Shown in pieces: positions 63,639 to 64,000 of a DNA stretch of 64,000 nt (the first letter of the stretch is position 1; each line of letters begins with the position of its first letter). The translations under genes and the position numbers were made by a program. Source of the stretch: Halocatena salina (GTDB lineage Archaea; Halobacteriota; Halobacteria; Halobacteriales; Haloarculaceae); assembly GCF_023115355.1 (NCBI RefSeq), contig NZ_CP096019.1, positions 372,001 to 436,000 on the forward strand, written 5' to 3'. The notes under the pieces are model-generated. The model was not told the origin of the DNA. It saw only the letters and a program-made list of their open reading frames with translations, and did no database searches.

Positions 63639-64000
63639 AGTACCACGACGCCAGTTACGAGCGACATCCCCACGGCGGCGATCGCCGCAGAGAGGGTAGC
63701 GAGGAAGTTGACAGCCATGTTGTCGAGCAGTGGTCCCTCCACGGTTGCCCCTAGGAGACTATCGACCGTCATACCGACGACCCCGGCAAGAACGACAATA
63801 CCCGCACCGAGCGCAGTGAGATCGAAGAAGATCACAGCGATCATTGCAACAACGGCAGCGCCACCGATGCCGGCGACGACACCTTGCCACGTCACTCCAC
63901 CGTTGGTTCCGGGCTGTACGGGCCGCATCGTCGTGATGAGCCGGGGAGGTCCGAACAACCCGCCGATCTCGCTCGATAGTGTATCGCTCATCGCTGCGGC
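63635..64000 (-). CDS. DUF92 family membrane protein (C-terminal part; runs off the window)
   Basis: The visible 121 C-terminal residues carry SDTLSSEIGGLFGPPRLIT, TMRPVQPGTNGGVTWQGVVA and MTVDSLLGATVEGPLLDNMA, the typical end of DUF92/TMEM19-like proteins. This family includes plant phytyl-phosphate kinase-type enzymes (VTE6) and lipid-linked CTP-dependent kinases. The reading frame continues beyond 64000 with no start seen; the Met at 63991 lies inside the conserved SDT motif and is not the true start. A role in prenyl-phosphate metabolism is possible but unproven. Confidence 0.85.
   Translation of the reverse strand, partial: AAAMSDTLSSEIGGLFGPPRLITTMRPVQPGTNGGVTWQGVVAGIGGAAVVAMIAVIFFDLTALGAGIVVLAGVVGMTVDSLLGATVEGPLLDNMAVNFLATLSAAIAAVGMSLVTGVVVL

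Overview
The window is a piece of a haloarchaeal (class Halobacteria) chromosome. Four things show this: strongly acidic proteins throughout (D/E-rich ribosomal proteins, an acidic extension on S2), an archaeal information-processing set (RNA polymerase subunits D, N and K, ribosomal proteins S13/S4/S11/L18e/L13/S9/S2, DnaG-type primase, RPA), haloarchaea-specific families (fused double TatC, HEWD zinc protein, PccX, DUF7344- and DUF4013-type proteins), and archaeal promoters with many ATGA/TAATG gene overlaps. Genus cannot be fixed from the sequence alone. No rRNA, CRISPR array, intact transposase, integrase or toxin-antitoxin pair was found, so this is mostly core chromosome.

Layout. 1-8.9 kb: start of an AtoE-type fatty-acid transporter (cut by the window edge), an actin-like ATPase, a PHP phosphoesterase, a lipid kinase, a lone IS200/IS605-type end hairpin, a formate/nitrite-family channel, a geranylgeranyl-reductase-type flavoprotein, a small RHH regulator overlapping a queuosine/archaeosine-precursor transporter gene, RlmE, and a DUF4013-type membrane protein. 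9-17 kb: haloarchaeal unknowns, then protein/lipid glycosylation genes (AglJ-type GT2, a second GT2, a GT39-like membrane protein and an RGP/UDP-arabinopyranose-mutase-like protein). 17.2-21.5 kb: a tight operon of ketoacyl reductase, acyl-CoA carboxylase beta (PccB), PccX, a Ser-type thiolase and its OB-fold partner, which together look like propionyl-CoA/PHA-precursor metabolism. 21.5-30 kb: F420-type LLM oxidoreductase, TrmB regulator, AglG-like GT2, the oligosaccharyltransferase AglB directly overlapping a DUF368 polyprenyl-phosphate translocase, a DtxR-type regulator and a DEDD exonuclease.

30-44.6 kb: small stress and metal proteins (CutA, HEWD, dodecin, HesB/IscA, OsmC, CspA), TrmJ, MBL hydrolase, FAH hydrolase, carbamoyltransferase, the double TatC, Mrp/ApbC and MoaA. 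44.7-53.4 kb: the conserved haloarchaeal ribosomal/RNA polymerase operon with embedded tRNA-Ser(GCT) and tRNA-Leu(CAG), running through enolase and S2 and followed by mevalonate kinase and isopentenyl phosphate kinase (isoprenoid lipid synthesis). 53.5-64 kb: PepF peptidase, glutaredoxin, a tiny zinc protein, the rpa1-rpap1-rpe single-strand-binding operon, an M24-fold protein, DnaG, a RimI-like acetyltransferase and the end of a DUF92 membrane protein.

The theme that links several loci is isoprenoid-lipid-dependent surface glycosylation. Mvk and IPK feed prenyl synthesis, a reductase saturates prenyl chains, AglJ/AglG-type enzymes load dolichyl phosphate, AglB transfers the glycan outside the cell, and the DUF368 protein encoded with AglB is well placed to return the spent dolichyl phosphate. 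That last link is the observation I would follow first.
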